A stretch of DNA of 64,000 bases. Origin: Rallus limicola. Taxonomy: Eukaryota > Chordata > Aves > Gruiformes > Rallidae. Both the position numbers and the translations under genes were made by a program. Numbering within the stretch: the stretch's first letter is position 1; the number at the start of each line of letters is the position of its first letter. The notes under the pieces are model-generated. The model made no database searches, had not been told where the DNA came from, and saw only the letters and a program-made list of their open reading frames with translations. The stretch is from NCBI GenBank assembly GCA_022605955.1, contig JAKCOZ010000001.1, positions 76,992,520 to 77,056,519 on the forward strand, in the 5' to 3' direction. Shown piece by piece: positions 25,181 through 37,000 of the stretch.

Positions 25181-28100
25181 CCACAACACACTCATAGCCC
25201 TGAAAGACAGCTGATTAATGTGGATAGATGGGGAAGAACAATGACTGTGAAAATATCACTTGGCATGGTAGACAGTGGTCATATTTGTAGACAAATATTT
25301 GTCAAGTTGATTTTAGGGATTACAGCCAGGAGGAATTTTAAGGGCTAGACTTAAAGAAGAGTAATGATTATCTTTATATATACCCCTCCCAAGTGCAACA
25401 GACAGGATAGAGGAAAGCACAAAGGCACATTTCTGGAGAATTTATAAACAGTCATGGATTTTGTAAACAACAGGAATAGAAATCAGTGAGAAATGAAGGA
25501 AAGGATATAAGTCTGGTTCTCTTAAAAAAAGCCCAACCCAACCACATTATCTGTTAATGCAGTGGTCTGGGTAAAATAAAATGAAGTATTTTGGTTCCAG
25601 ATAGCTTACACAGAAACATTATGAAAATTACTATCATGGTGACAATTTCTTCACTTTTCCCCCTTAATCTTTACCCTACCTTTAGCCAATACTATGTATA
25701 GGATGCCAAGTTGAATTTCCCCTTTTTCTGAAGAGCTCTGAATCCAGCACTCTCCAAACTCACAAGTCTGCACCCATTCATGAAGACCATATTGTTTCAA
25801 GGCAGAATGTGATCATTTTATCATACTGATATCTTCCTAAATGTAATTACATATTCCTTGTGGAAGGGACTGCTACAGCTGTCTTCATCCTAGCCAGAGG
25901 CCTGTAGGGTTAGTCCTTTCAGCTATATCTATGTATGCTCCCTGACAGCACTCTCTATTCCCATCCTGCTCTCTGGCTGTGCCAAGTATTCACAAAGTAC
26001 CTTGCTGAGTGTGTTACTAAACATTACAGAAATTACATTATAATTTAGGAAGGACACAGGCCAATGTGTCTGTTTCGTGGTGACCATGGTCAGGTTCCCA
26101 CAGCAGCATACTGTCATACACTGCAAGGACAGGCAGAGATAAGGAACAGCCCATGCTGACAATTTCCCTTGCAGTTTATCCCAGAGCTCAGTTAAACCCT
26201 AGCCCTGAGAACAGACTAGTCTGAAGGGCTTAGATAGGGACCAAGTCTGGATTTGATCAGGCACAGATAAAGACTCCTACTTAAAATCCAGGACAGCTTA
26301 CCTCTCTCCTTGATACAAGTATAGAACCATTTAATGCAACATGAGACAGCCCCAGTGAAAGAAATGGGATATATATACATATATTCACATCTATATTTGT
26401 ACTGGGGTTGCCAAGACACTCTCCTGTGAAAGGGTATCCCCAGTCAAATCCACTGCTTGGCTTCAGAATGGGAGATGGAAGCATGGCCTTCTACCTCTCT
26501 AGGCATGTCATGATGACTAGCATTATGGTGTGCTGAAAGCAGATGTTCCTCAGTCTCACCTCTATGAGTAGGCCTCTATCTCCTGCATTCTAAGTCTAAA
26601 TATCCTCCAAAGTCTTTCAATTTCTTGAAGATATTAACAATGGCAGCAATTTCCCCTTCCCGTTCTCTTGATTAAACGGAGGGAAGGAGGTAGAAAAAAG
26701 ATGAGAGATGTAAAGCTCCAGATGTTGTCAACACCAATATCTGGTTCCACCAGAGAATTTGAACTCTGAAGCAATGATGAATTACAGTGGGGTCCCTATG
26801 GCAATCCAGATTGCAATCATAATACCAATGAGGAAGAATAAGGGCTAACATTCATTAACATGAATAGCAAATGAATTTATGACAATTTCCACTGGTCTTT
26901 TCAAAGAACAAGAATACATCTGTAAGAAATTAAAATGACACATCAGTGTAACTCATTCATTAATAAGGTCTGGTATTGCACATTTGTTGCAACTATTACC
27001 AATGTTTTTTAATTGTATAACTGTACTTTATTAGAACCATAACACAAATCTCTCTAGCAGAAGAGTACTGTTTAGCTTGCTGAATATTATATAGGTAATT
27101 TAGTAGTTAGTCCAAACTCACTCTGGCATAGAAACTAGACTTCTTTGGTTTTAAAGCAAATATTTAATCATAATATGTATGAGAGAGTTTTAGTCACCCT
27201 GCTTTCTTTAGAGTTACACAGCAATTAATTTTACAGTGACAAAAACCTATTGAAGGATCTCTCCATGATCTGAGTACAGGAAGAGAAACAATACCAGAAA
27301 AACAAACCCTATACAAAGAGCAAAAGGATAATGTACCAAACTGTGGTGGTGTCCGTGCAGTCACTGCTGCGTTCCCATGAGTACAGAGTCCCAGCTTGCC
27401 CACTTTTGAGGACAGACTTCCAGGCTACAACCTGGTCAATGGTACAAGTGAGAAGAAACATGGATTTGCAGAATTTTTGTGTTCTAACTTGGGCAGTATG
27501 AAGAGTACACATGAACCATGTGTTATAAAAAATGAGTTTATGCTTCACTACCCAGCATAGCTCCTACTAAGCTGTGCCTCTCCACTTTGCACATGCACCC
27601 CTGTTAAATACACTTGCTGCAAGAAACACAAGCTGTGCATTTACATGTCTCCATGCAAACGCGCCAAATGCCTACTGAGCCAGAAGGCTGCATTAGGACA
27701 CAGTATCAAGGCATTTGCACGTGTGAGATCCACAGGATGCCGTGAAAAGCATCCCATGTCCATCTCCATTGCCCTGTTTTGGCACCTCCTGAAGCCAAAT
27801 GGAACAAAATGTTGAAGGCTGGATTCTGCAGTGACTCCACAGCCCACCTTCAAGTGATGCTAATGGGGAAGCTACAGCTTCCCCGACTACTTCATTAAGC
27901 CTTGTCCATGTAAGGTTAAACACAAACAAATGGTCACAGGATTGTGGCTTTGTTTACTACATTAGAGATAAGCACTTACCAAGTAATAAAGCCAATAAAA
28001 ATAAAAAAATTTGGCTTTGATTTTTCCTCTATACAGTAAGGAAAAAAAGTTGAGAGAAAGAGAAGTAAATCCTTAGAGTACACTCAAGGAAACTTACCAT

Positions 28101-31100
28101 TATAAACTCAGTGTTTCATGAGCCACGAGGGAAAATATGAGAAAATGCAATATTAATTTAAACCAGCAGTACTTCATATTGACTACAAACCAAACTAACA
28201 GCAAAGTTCATCCATAATTTAATGACAACGCTGCAATTTTTTTCACAGTGCTAGATTAGCATAACTGAACAGATTTATGTATATCGCCAGGAGCCAGCAG
28301 AAAAACATTTGGAAGACATTCTGTGAAAATAAAGAAAACAATCCGAACGCTTCCCTGTAAAACTTTAGTAATAGCTACAAATATTTGTGTTAACATGGTA
28401 TTTATTTGGTAGTTTTTCTACTAGTTATCAAGTATCATCTCAGCTCTCAGGAGACTGCTGGAAGAAAGGGTGAAAAAGCAAACCAAGTCACTGATGGGTT
28501 GTTGTTTGAGACCAGCATCCAGCTCTGACCAGGTGTGCTCTGCTCCAGAGCAATCCTCACTGCAGCCCGGGCTGCTCTTCTTCAGCAGCAGCAAAGACAG
28601 TATTCATGAGCTCAGTAATCCCCCCCTTTACCGCAGGGCAAAGCAAGACTGCAGGAGTGCTTTTCCTTGTCCACGGTCACCGACGGCATGATCTGCTCTA
28701 CAGTTTGCAGGCATTTGTACTGAGCACTCAGAAGATGGAATGCCACTCATTTCCATAGGATTCGGAGACTCTGAAATGACTTTGTGAAATCAGGTGTCTA
28801 TCATTTGTTTCCTCACTCATGAGTCTTACCAAAACTGATGCCCAAGTCTTGCTTCAGAAACTGTTGAAACCTGCAAAATTTCCATCTATAGTGGGATTTC
28901 CAGCTTTGGACGAAAACCAAAACAAAATACACCTTCAGCGTTCCTTTCCTGTTCATACATCCTCTTCACATGTTAGCTATCAGGCCTGCAGTGTCACACC
29001 AGTCCTCTCTTCCAGCTTTCCAGAAGAAAATACCAATAGCTTTCACAACAGAAACACCTCCAAAGAAATACACCATCAGGAACCAGAAGGAAATTGACAT
29101 GTCAATAGAAATGTTTGACTGTGAACAAGTAGCACCCCTAGACCAGACAGAAAGAAGCCTCTTGACCTTGGCAACACCTAGCTATCTAGTTAAGCCAGTG
29201 AAGTCTTACTTACTGGTACTTAAAATAGTGACCCTTTCTGAAAGACTTCTGTCAAAAATAACTGCTTGGATAAACTTCTACCAACCAATTCTGAAGCAGC
29301 ATTTTGCTTTGACCTAAGAGCCTGCGGCTTCATCTGCAGCCAAAGTTGTTTCTATTGATACTTCCCTAGCTGGTCCTCAGCTGTCTGGGTTACTAGAGGA
29401 TGGGTAGTCTGGTGCTCTGACTGCAGACACTGTCTGACTGTGAGTGCTTAACAGACCATAAAAAGGCCAAAGTTCTTGCTCTGGACTGGTGGTGGGAATC
29501 TTCCAAAGCAAAAGGGATGCATGCGGGTGTGGGTAACAGGGGAGCTAAGCCAGCTATAACACTTGTAAGGTGCAGACCCATGTTAAGGACCCTGGTGTAA
29601 CTACACAGCCGTGGACCTGCAGCTGCAGTTTCCATGTTCATGACGTGGCTCGGCCCAGCCCTTCAGCAGCAACACATCCACACCAGGTGAGAGGATGTTC
29701 TATTACATGCTCTGTCCTATTACAAGGCTCAGTGTTGCCCCAGGAGTCATAAAGCCATGGATAAAATCACCAATGACTGTGGGTAGGCATGCTTCAGTGC
29801 TTTGACGCTGTAGAAGAGGAGTCTACAAAAAAGGGTGAGTTTTCCTCAGCCAGTAATTCCCATACTCTTTGTGTGCTGGCACTGCTCCTTTTCCTAATAA
29901 AACAAGAATAATATTTTTAAATATACCAAAACACTATATTAAAAAAATTAAGTCTGCAAAACATTCTGACTCACTCAAGAAAGTCGCAAGCAACAAGAGG
30001 AGAAACCAAAGACAACACAACTTTGGCAGGGTGGTAAAGGGGGATGCTCCTGACTTCTGCTTGATGAGGTTGGCTTCAGACTGACATCACACAAAACATG
30101 TGGGATCAGACCCCAGATACCGTCAGCTTTGCTTCCCTTCTCCCAAACTGTGATCAGGCAGAAAAGGAACCTGACCCATCATTCAGGCAGTCAGTCACAT
30201 GGTGGTCTTCACAGAGTAAAACCTTGATCTCATTTTTCATGCCAGGATAATACCCACGAGCATATTTTAGGATCAGCACAAGTGGCAGAGCCAGTGAGAA
30301 AATACAGTCTGTCAGCCACAACTACCAACATAAACAATGGTTATTGCTTATGACAAAGCAAGGCCGTCCTTGGTCTACAGGACTAAAACCCAAGGCTTTC
30401 ACAACCCACTTTTGGGTAGAAAAACACCCACCAAACCCATCAACATTATGTATGAGAAGCACAGTGAGGACAGAGAAAGCAAAGAGCAACTGAAGTGGTC
30501 CCGGACCAGTCCTGTGGGTGTCAACCGTTTGAAACCTTTGCCTGTTCCCATTAGTGTTTACTAAACTCTCATGCCCTGGCACCAGAAACTTCAGCGTGAG
30601 CAGACTGCACAGCAACTAGGATTTTTAATGACCAATAAATTATCTTCTACTTTGGAAAAGCCAGTTATCGTATTTAATTTGACAGCCCCATGCAGGGTGA
30701 ATTCCAAAGACACAAAACAAATGTCAGGCCTCGAGACTAACACACATTTCCCCAGATGCAAAATAGACACTCACCAGTTGCTCTCTTAGGAGAATGGAAA
30801 AAGCTAATCCCTCTAAATTATGTAAACCAAACAGAGAGTGAAGGCTTAAAGCCTCAACATTTATTTTTAACAAGTAAAGCATAAACCATACTCCTGCTCT
30901 CACATCTGCCTTTTTTTATTTTTTTGCCTTCGAATGATACGCAGTACGACTATTTTAGGATCCACTCCCAAGTCCCTGCAGCTGGCACGGCTTGTGGGGA
31001 ATAGTAGGTGCTCATTTCTCCTCAGGACTGCCGCCCTGCCCCTTGAACGCTTAACTGTGCTTTGTGGAGAGACTTGGATCATGGAAGATCTTTTCCAATC

Positions 31101-31714
31101 CAACTTTAATTTTGCATCAAGAAAGACGGTGAAGGGAGAGCTATTTCTTTCGCTTGTCTTGTATCTCATTCAGATCTGGGCTGGAACAGAAACAGAGGAG
31201 GAACGTTCACTGAACTCTTCAGTGCTTTCCAGCTCTGGTTCACATCTGTTACTAATGTATCTTTACATTACCGGATAGTTTAATAAACAAGCAAGAGCTG
31301 TCCGGCGAATTCGGTCCTATCACTTCAGACTCGATCCCTGGTGCTACTAGCCTCTTGTAATTACTGAGTTCATTTTCCCTGCTCGCAACTTGAAATAACA
31401 ATGCTTTTCCTTTACCAAAAGCCATGTCAGAATGCAGGGAAGGAGAGCATCATGAGGAAAAGTGGGTGCTGTAGGAAAGGGGTCTGGTGACAGAGGGGTC
31501 TTGCTGCTGCTTTGCTGTTAGGGCCTGGGAGAGGCCATCTGACTCTGAGGGGCTGTACCGGGTGGTACTGGGGAGCAGCACCAAGCAAACAGGAGGGAGG
31601 GAAGAGAGCCCTCGAGATGCTCAATTAAACTGCGGAGCAGACTTGGCCAGGCCCGCTACCAGGCGCTTAGTCAAAATTTATGCATGTGCACAGCAGTCAT
31701 CGTCCCACGTAATT
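25181..31714. other. Intergenic DNA upstream of the RERG promoter; no gene recognised
   Basis: Non-coding sequence. Frames such as 28970-29317 plus (115 codons) and 30934-31278 plus (114 codons) are unrecognised and lack promoter or splice context that I can support. No further mobile element was recognised here. Confidence 0.6.
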
Positions 31715-31951
31715 AAAGGCCGCGCTGCCATCAAACGCGCGAATTACAGGGCTTGAGCTCGCTCTTCTTGGAGAACACGCCGAGTACCGCCAGCAGGAAT
31801 CCACAGCGAAGGGGCGGCGCCACCTCTCCCGCCCCCCGTACCCCACCCGGTTACCCCCGCCGCTCCTCGCCCGCTGAAGCGCAGCGGCAACGCGCCCGGC
31901 AGCGCACCGCACCGCTCCGCACCGGCGGGGCGGCCGTGCTGCGGCAGGAGG

Positions 31952-31965
31952 CCCGCAGGGGGCGC
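31952..31965 (+). promoter_or_regulatory. CTCF-like core motif in the RERG island
   Basis: The 14-mer CCCGCAGGGGGCGC differs from the CTCF core consensus (CCASYAGRKGGCRS) at one position, the third. It lies about 210 bp upstream of the candidate exon 1 donor. GC-rich DNA produces such matches more often than average, so occupancy is only a possibility. Confidence 0.45.
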
Positions 31966-32039
31966 CGCAGTGCCGTGCGGCGGCCGCGGGCGCTGCGGGA
32001 GCCGCCGCCGGGCGGACGGAGGGGCGGGCGGCCTCTCCG

Positions 32040-32172
32040 CATTGTGCGGCCCCGCCGCTGCCGCCGGCGGGAGCGCGGGCGCGCCCGGGACCGGGCCGCG
32101 CCTCCCTCGCTGAGCGCCGCGGCGCAGCCCGGGCAGCATCGTACGCGGCCCCTCCGCGCGGCTCGCAAGGAG
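32040..32172 (+). other. RERG: Candidate RERG non-coding exon 1 (5' end approximate)
   Basis: Inside the CpG island the sequence CAAGGAG|GTGAGC provides a near-consensus splice donor, with the exon ending at 32172 and GT at 32173-32174. It is the best plus-strand donor I see in the island and would splice to the acceptor at 33886, giving an intron of about 1.7 kb. The transcription start cannot be read from the sequence; 32040 is only a nominal left limit. Confidence 0.5.
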
Positions 32173-33104
32173 GTGAGCGCCGGCGGGGCGGGGGGGGTGT
32201 AGAGGGGACGGCGCAGGGCTTCTCCGCGGGTGCGGGGAGAAGGGAGGAGCTGGGGAGCACGGGGAGGAGCGTGAGTGGGAAGATGCGGCGCGGAGGGTGG
32301 GGGGGACACGGTGCCGGCTGCGCGGGGAGCCGGGCGCGCGGGGGAGCGGCGGTGCCCGCAGCCGCGGGAGCCGAGCTGCAGCAGGCGGGAGGCACCTGCC
32401 GGGACCCAGCCGGGGAGCAGAGCCCCCCCGAAGTTACGGGACAGGCGGTAATGAATGAATATCTGCATAGAAATAGAAGATATACCTGCCGGCGAGGGGC
32501 GGGCGGGGCGCCCGGTGGCTGGGAGCGGTGCATGCGCGGGCGCGGAGCGGCAGTTTATGCAGCCTTACAGCGCTGGGTCAGATGCCGGGAGCTTCCGTGG
32601 GGAGGAAATAGCGGCGTACCCCCCCTTCCCCCCCCCACGCACCCACCCCGCAGGGTGATAGAGCCCCACGAACACTTTGCGTTTCTAACTGTTCACGCAA
32701 AGTCAGCGCGGGCTGATTACTTACCGTTAGGCAAAATTAATTGGGAGCCGACAGACCTCAAAGGCGTTTTGGGACTCTTATCTAAGGTGTCTTTACTCTT
32801 TCTTTTTACAAGCGGGATTTTTGTTTTGTTTTAATTTTTTTTTAAATAGGCAAAATCCCCACGCTTTTATTTCAAGAAACACACTTGAAACGTGTTTTGC
32901 TGGAGAGCGGATATCGTATTAGCACAGAGCTTCCCGCGTCACTGTTAGGATCTGTGGCTGAAGCGGAGCTCAGTGGCAAGGCAAGCCTTCCTATCAGCTT
33001 GCGTTCAGAAGTAAAGTTCTACCCTGCTCTAAAGGGAGACTAAATACTTGAGGTTTGCTAGCCAGCGCTGCGGGTGATCATCAGCATCACCACGGGTAAC
33101 AGTT

Positions 33105-33245
33105 TTCACCCAAGATCTTCAAGCATTTTACAGTTACAGGCACCGTTACTGTTGGGGTTCTTTTACCGTGCAGGCTAGAGGAATCGAGGAGACAAAGTGT
33201 CAGGTGACTTGTTCAAGGTCACGCATCAAAGCTGCATATATATAT
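33105..33245 (+). repeat. Ancient MIR/CORE-SINE-like remnant in RERG intron 1
   Basis: From about 33117 the order of short blocks follows the MIR consensus as I know it: AAGCATTTTAC (MIR AAGCGCTTTAC), then GAGGAATCGAGGAGACAAAG (MIR GAGGAAACTGAGGCACAGAG), then GTGACTTGTTCAAGGTCAC (MIR GTAACTTGCCCAAGGTCAC). It is followed by an AT microsatellite (33236-33247). The match is degenerate, as expected for a repeat older than the bird-mammal split. A masking run is needed to choose between MIR and another CORE-SINE. Confidence 0.6.
33213..33221 (+). promoter_or_regulatory. Extended nuclear-receptor half-site TCAAGGTCA
   Basis: This is the exact consensus for estrogen-related receptors and SF-1 (extended half-site). 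It sits inside the SINE-like remnant, between the RERG promoter island and the first coding exon. An AGGTGA half-site lies eight bases upstream (33202-33207) in the same orientation. RERG was named for estrogen responsiveness in human cells, but no full estrogen-response palindrome is seen here. Confidence 0.4.
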
Positions 33246-33886
33246 ATGATAATACCCATGTGGCCTGTTAAAAGTGTATTACCAGAAATCCTGGCATCCT
33301 TTTTCTAACCCCACACTTTGCCAAATGTTTGTGTTACGAGTTGAGGCAGCTTAAAAAAGGAGCACCGGGCGAACTTCTGGGTACTGGCTTGTTTAGAGGA
33401 ACGGGCAAGGTGCAAGGGCTTACGGGTTTGGAAGGAGCTGCGAGCTGAGTAAGTGAAACCTTTCTGGGACTGGAAGGTTTGAGGAAAGATCACCTATTGC
33501 AGGTGTTATTACTCAGTGCTCGTGGCATTTAAATACAATACACAAAGAGAGTAATTCTCTGGAGCTGAGGTAAATACAGTAAATGCAAGCAATTGCTGCT
33601 GAAACAGAAGGAAATAATAAGGAACCGTATGCAGAGATGTGAAGCAGGTACTTTGGGTTGTTAAGCACTTTTGAAATATTATAATGCCAGCATGAAGGAA
33701 AGCAGTGAGAGCTGAAGGTAGGTAGGTTTTGCACAGACGCTGCCAAATGTGTCAGTGGTGTTACTGCGATGTTTAAAGTGGCAGCACAGCATCAATTACT
33801 GTGACTATTTAAAAAAAGAAAACAAGGGGGAGGCTGAGGGAGAGCCTGGCGCCTTACAGCTCCATCCTCGTGGTGTTCTTCCCCAG

Positions 33887-34000
33887 GCTCTGCATTGACG
33901 TCACAATGACACGGTGAAGCCGAAGACAGGAGCTGGGAGAGGTTCTTCTGCTTCACTTCTGATAATCGAGTGAATTCGTAGCCACTCCGTTCCTTCCAGC
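33887..34000 (+). other. RERG: Probable RERG 5' UTR part of exon 2
   Basis: A good acceptor (pyrimidine-rich stretch ending CCCCAG at 33881-33886) would start the exon at 33887 and give 114 nt of leader before the ATG. A second acceptor-like site, TTCCAG at 33994-33999, would leave only one leader base in the exon. The sequence alone does not decide between them. If the longer form is used, the leader carries a three-codon upstream ORF (ATG at 33906, TGA at 33915-33917). Confidence 0.55.
33896..33903 (+). promoter_or_regulatory. Full cAMP-response-element palindrome (TGACGTCA)
   Basis: The perfect eight-base CRE, the CREB/ATF consensus, lies 98 nt upstream of the RERG start codon, at the very beginning of the presumed second exon. 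It contains a CpG although the surrounding DNA is outside the main CpG island. It could serve a downstream alternative promoter. An eight-base match is expected about once by chance in a window of this size, so position is the main argument. Confidence 0.4.
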
Positions 34001-34061
34001 ATGGCTAAGAGTGCCGAAGTGAAGCTGGCGATCTTCGGTCGAGCTGGCGTGGGCAAGTCAG
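34001..34061 (+). CDS. RERG: RERG first coding exon (partial gene; residues 1-20)
   Basis: Encodes the N-terminus of RERG, a small Ras-superfamily GTPase that restrains growth and, unlike classical Ras, lacks a C-terminal prenylation box. The exon reads MAKSAEVKLAIFGRAGVGKS, which I recognise as the RERG N-terminus. Residues 13-20 (GRAGVGKS) are the G1/P-loop that binds the GTP phosphates, with K19 and S20 as the catalytic-site lysine and Mg-ligand serine. Alanine 15 stands where Ras has Gly12, a normal feature of RERG. The start is firm: A at -3 and G at +4 give a strong initiation context, and an in-frame TGA lies 30 nt upstream (33971-33973). After codon 20 one base (G34061) precedes a perfect donor, GTATGT at 34062-34067, so the next exon must complete an alanine codon, as RERG requires. 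No later exon was found in the window, so at least nine tenths of the protein lies beyond it. Confidence 0.95.
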
Positions 34062-37000
34062 GTATGTTTGCTGTCTGTTTTTTTCTCCTGCTTGTCATCA
34101 GGTAACTTTTTGCTCCCACGGTGCAGACAAACTGTACAAAAGGCAGCTGTGACCTTATTCTTGTCAGGGAGGCATGGATCAGGCCAGGAGTTCTCTCTAT
34201 CTTGCTTACCATGCTACTTTCTCCAGCATAAAAGTACTTCTATCCCTTTTAAAAAAAAACCAAACTTCCACCCCAACTCACTCCAACTTCTCATGAAGTA
34301 AATGGCAAGATTCCTCTTTCTGTTGGAACAAATTAATACTATTTGTCTCTTAATAGTTTGTGCTAGATGAAGGTATTTATATTATGCTCCCTACCCTATC
34401 CTCTGTTAAATATTGCACATGACTTCTGTAATAGCTGCAATTCTGGTTGATTTCAGTGGGAAATTTTAGACCCAGCCACTCAAAGAATTTTCAATCTCAG
34501 TGCTCTCGTGGATGTACATATTTACCAGGAAACCAAGAAAATATGATGTGTAAAGTTTGCATTTGGAGAGATCTTTTGAGAAATAAATGTAGCCTGGTGA
34601 GTTCATGCGGTAGAAACACAAGGGGGAGGCATAAATGTTAAAAATCCATTTCCACAGACAGCCTTTCCTTGGCGAGACAGGGAGTAGAATGCGAGGGTTA
34701 CAAGCTCTGTCGGGTTGTTTGGTGGTGTTGCATTAACTTGACAGCTCCAGGACCCTTCTAACATGTCCTTGCATCACAGGGATGAGGAAGTACAGAGACT
34801 TGGTCTGATCGTGCCTCTATGCCAGTTTTGGGAATTTTAAGGTACTGTTTATTTTTGAGAATTTTTTAGAGAAATCTGCCCAGGAGAAGCCAGGGGTTAG
34901 GATGTACTGGTAAGAGCATTAGGCTGGACTCTCAAGCTCCAGTCCCTTGAAGCAATATGTGTATTACAAGTGCCAGAGTTCTGGCCCACAAGTGCATTGT
35001 AGTTTTGTTAACTTCAGAGCAGGTTGCTTATAAAAACACATCTGCCCGGAAGGTATTGTACCAGAACACTATCAGACAGAGAAGTAGCTCTGCCAGCCTT
35101 TAGGAAAAAAGGCGTATATAAGGCAGAGGTTGTTAAGATCTTATGCTGCTTATACAAAGACAATGAAGATTAAATTCTACCTTCTTGAATAAAATACCCG
35201 AGGGAATGCTGATAATATGCTGGGATAAGTTTAAACTGTTCTTTCTCTCCTGCTGCGCTCACCCTCACCCCACCCTTCTTTTGTATTTGTATTTTGCTGT
35301 CCTGTCCAAGTTTTGTGAGTAACTTCAGTGGTTCTCCTTTCGGTTTGTCTTACATTTGGTTGACAGTTTCTGGGGTTATCCAGTCTCCTATATGGATTCA
35401 AAATAATGTTAAGAGCATGTTGAAGTATTTGCAGGAAAATTGAAGCACTGAGAGACTCCCCTGGCCCTGATACTCCTAATTGTTTGCGAACTTATATTTA
35501 AAAAATACAAAGCTAACAGTTAAGCGCTAAGTTAGAATGCTTCACCAGCATAGGATCAAGAACAACCTTTTTTACCTGTTGCATCTTTGTTGTAGAGTTC
35601 ACAGTACTAGGATACAATGGTAAAAATGTTTTCCTGTAGTCCTGGAACTGGGTGGCAGATCATTTGTTAAATGAAAAGCCAATAAAAACATCCTAGTCCT
35701 TCAGAGTCCTCCTCCTCTCTTTCTTTTCTTTTCCTTTTGAGATGCAAGGAAACATTACATAAAATATGACTAAGGTCCCCCTTTTTGATTGTGACCACGC
35801 ATGTGAATCTTTGTGGAAATGAAGGCGCCAATAAGTGGGCAGCACAACAAGGTGAATTTAAGGGGGGGTGGAAGGGCTAGAGAATGCTGTCAGCCACCTC
35901 AACAGAGCAGCAACTGTGCCTCCCAGAATCTCCAGCTTGCTTGTGAAAACCCCACTTGTACATTCCCATGAAAGGATCTAATTTCAACAGCTAGGCCAAC
36001 TCCAGGGTGTGTATGTAGGGGGGGCGGGGGGCATGCGTGTATGTGGTGGTGTCTGAAAATACCTATTTTGCCTGTAGCCAACAGTAGCAACAGTAGGAGC
36101 TGTGGAAGTCCTGTTACACCTTCACTAAAAGCAGAGTTGGACGCAAAGTAGTCTCCTGATAGCTGGGTTTGGTGGATAAGTACCCAGCTAGATTAGGGAC
36201 AACAGCGTCTTTTCTTAGTGCAGCCATGTAATTCCCCGTGACTAGTTTGTAATAGGTTGTTGAGACAGGATCTTGTGGCCATAGGTTACTAGAGCAGACT
36301 TGGCCAGACAGCAGAAAGATAAGCCAGACTCTAGAAGGAGGAATGCAAGGCCGAATACTGGAGCGCGCTAGTACACGCGATGAAAAGGAGACTTTGGGTG
36401 ATAAATAAGGCCACTGTAATTGCCAGAAAGTCATGCCAAAATATGGTCACTGGCTTGCTTTCTTGGCTCATCTTCATTTGCTGAGGAAGAGCCAGGCCTT
36501 AGGTTCTTAATCTGTAAGTGGCTTCACCACCTGACAGCATCTGTGAAGTTACAGACACATACTGTAATAACCTGGAGAGGCTCCTCTTCCAGTTTCCGAC
36601 TGAGACTTTGGATCAGTGAGTCAAAGCAGCTACGAAGAAAGAAGCGTTGTGCTTTGGGACACATGGAGAATTAAAGCTGTCCCTCACGCACCATAAAAGT
36701 CAATAGAACTGTTACCATTACTGAGAGCTGGAGAACATCCTAATCTTGTTGTTAATGCTAAACATCTGTTTAATGGGGTGCAAGAGTCCTTGTTCTACTA
36801 AGTAGTCCCTTCCATTTAATCTGAGAGTCTCCCAAACATGAGGTGGAAAACCAGAACATGGTTTATGAGTCAGAATAGTGATAGCACCTCAAAAGAAAGT
36901 CAAAGCTAGGGAAAACAAAACTTTTCTCCACTCTTCTTGCTGCTTATCAAGTTTCCACAGTTCAAAGGTTTAAAAAACAAACAAGGGGGAATAGCAAGTT

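Larger units (their letters stand above)
31715..32620. promoter_or_regulatory. RERG: CpG island: RERG promoter
   Basis: This is the strongest GC- and CpG-rich block in the window (roughly 31.72-32.62 kb), with many GC boxes and uninterrupted CpG dinucleotides, in sharp contrast to the AT-leaning flanks. It ends about 1.4 kb upstream of the first coding exon of RERG on the same strand, which fits a gene whose first exon is non-coding. The long ORFs on both strands here (up to 278 codons on minus) result from GC-rich DNA lacking stop codons and are not believed to be genes. No convincing TATA box is seen in the island, as usual for such promoters. Confidence 0.85.
32173..33886 (+). other. RERG: Candidate RERG intron 1
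   Basis: Interval between the best donor in the CpG island (GTGAGC at 32173) and the acceptor CCCCAG ending at 33886. It contains the rest of the CpG island, a SINE-like remnant and an AT repeat (33236-33247). Its limits depend on which exon 1 and acceptor are used. Confidence 0.45.

Noticed and set aside
31697..32533. 278-codon minus-strand ORF (and overlapping 205-, 187- and 149-codon ORFs on both strands)
   Set aside because: They coincide with the CpG island, where stop codons are rare in every frame. The products are low-complexity Pro/Ala/Arg-rich sequence with no recognisable domain.
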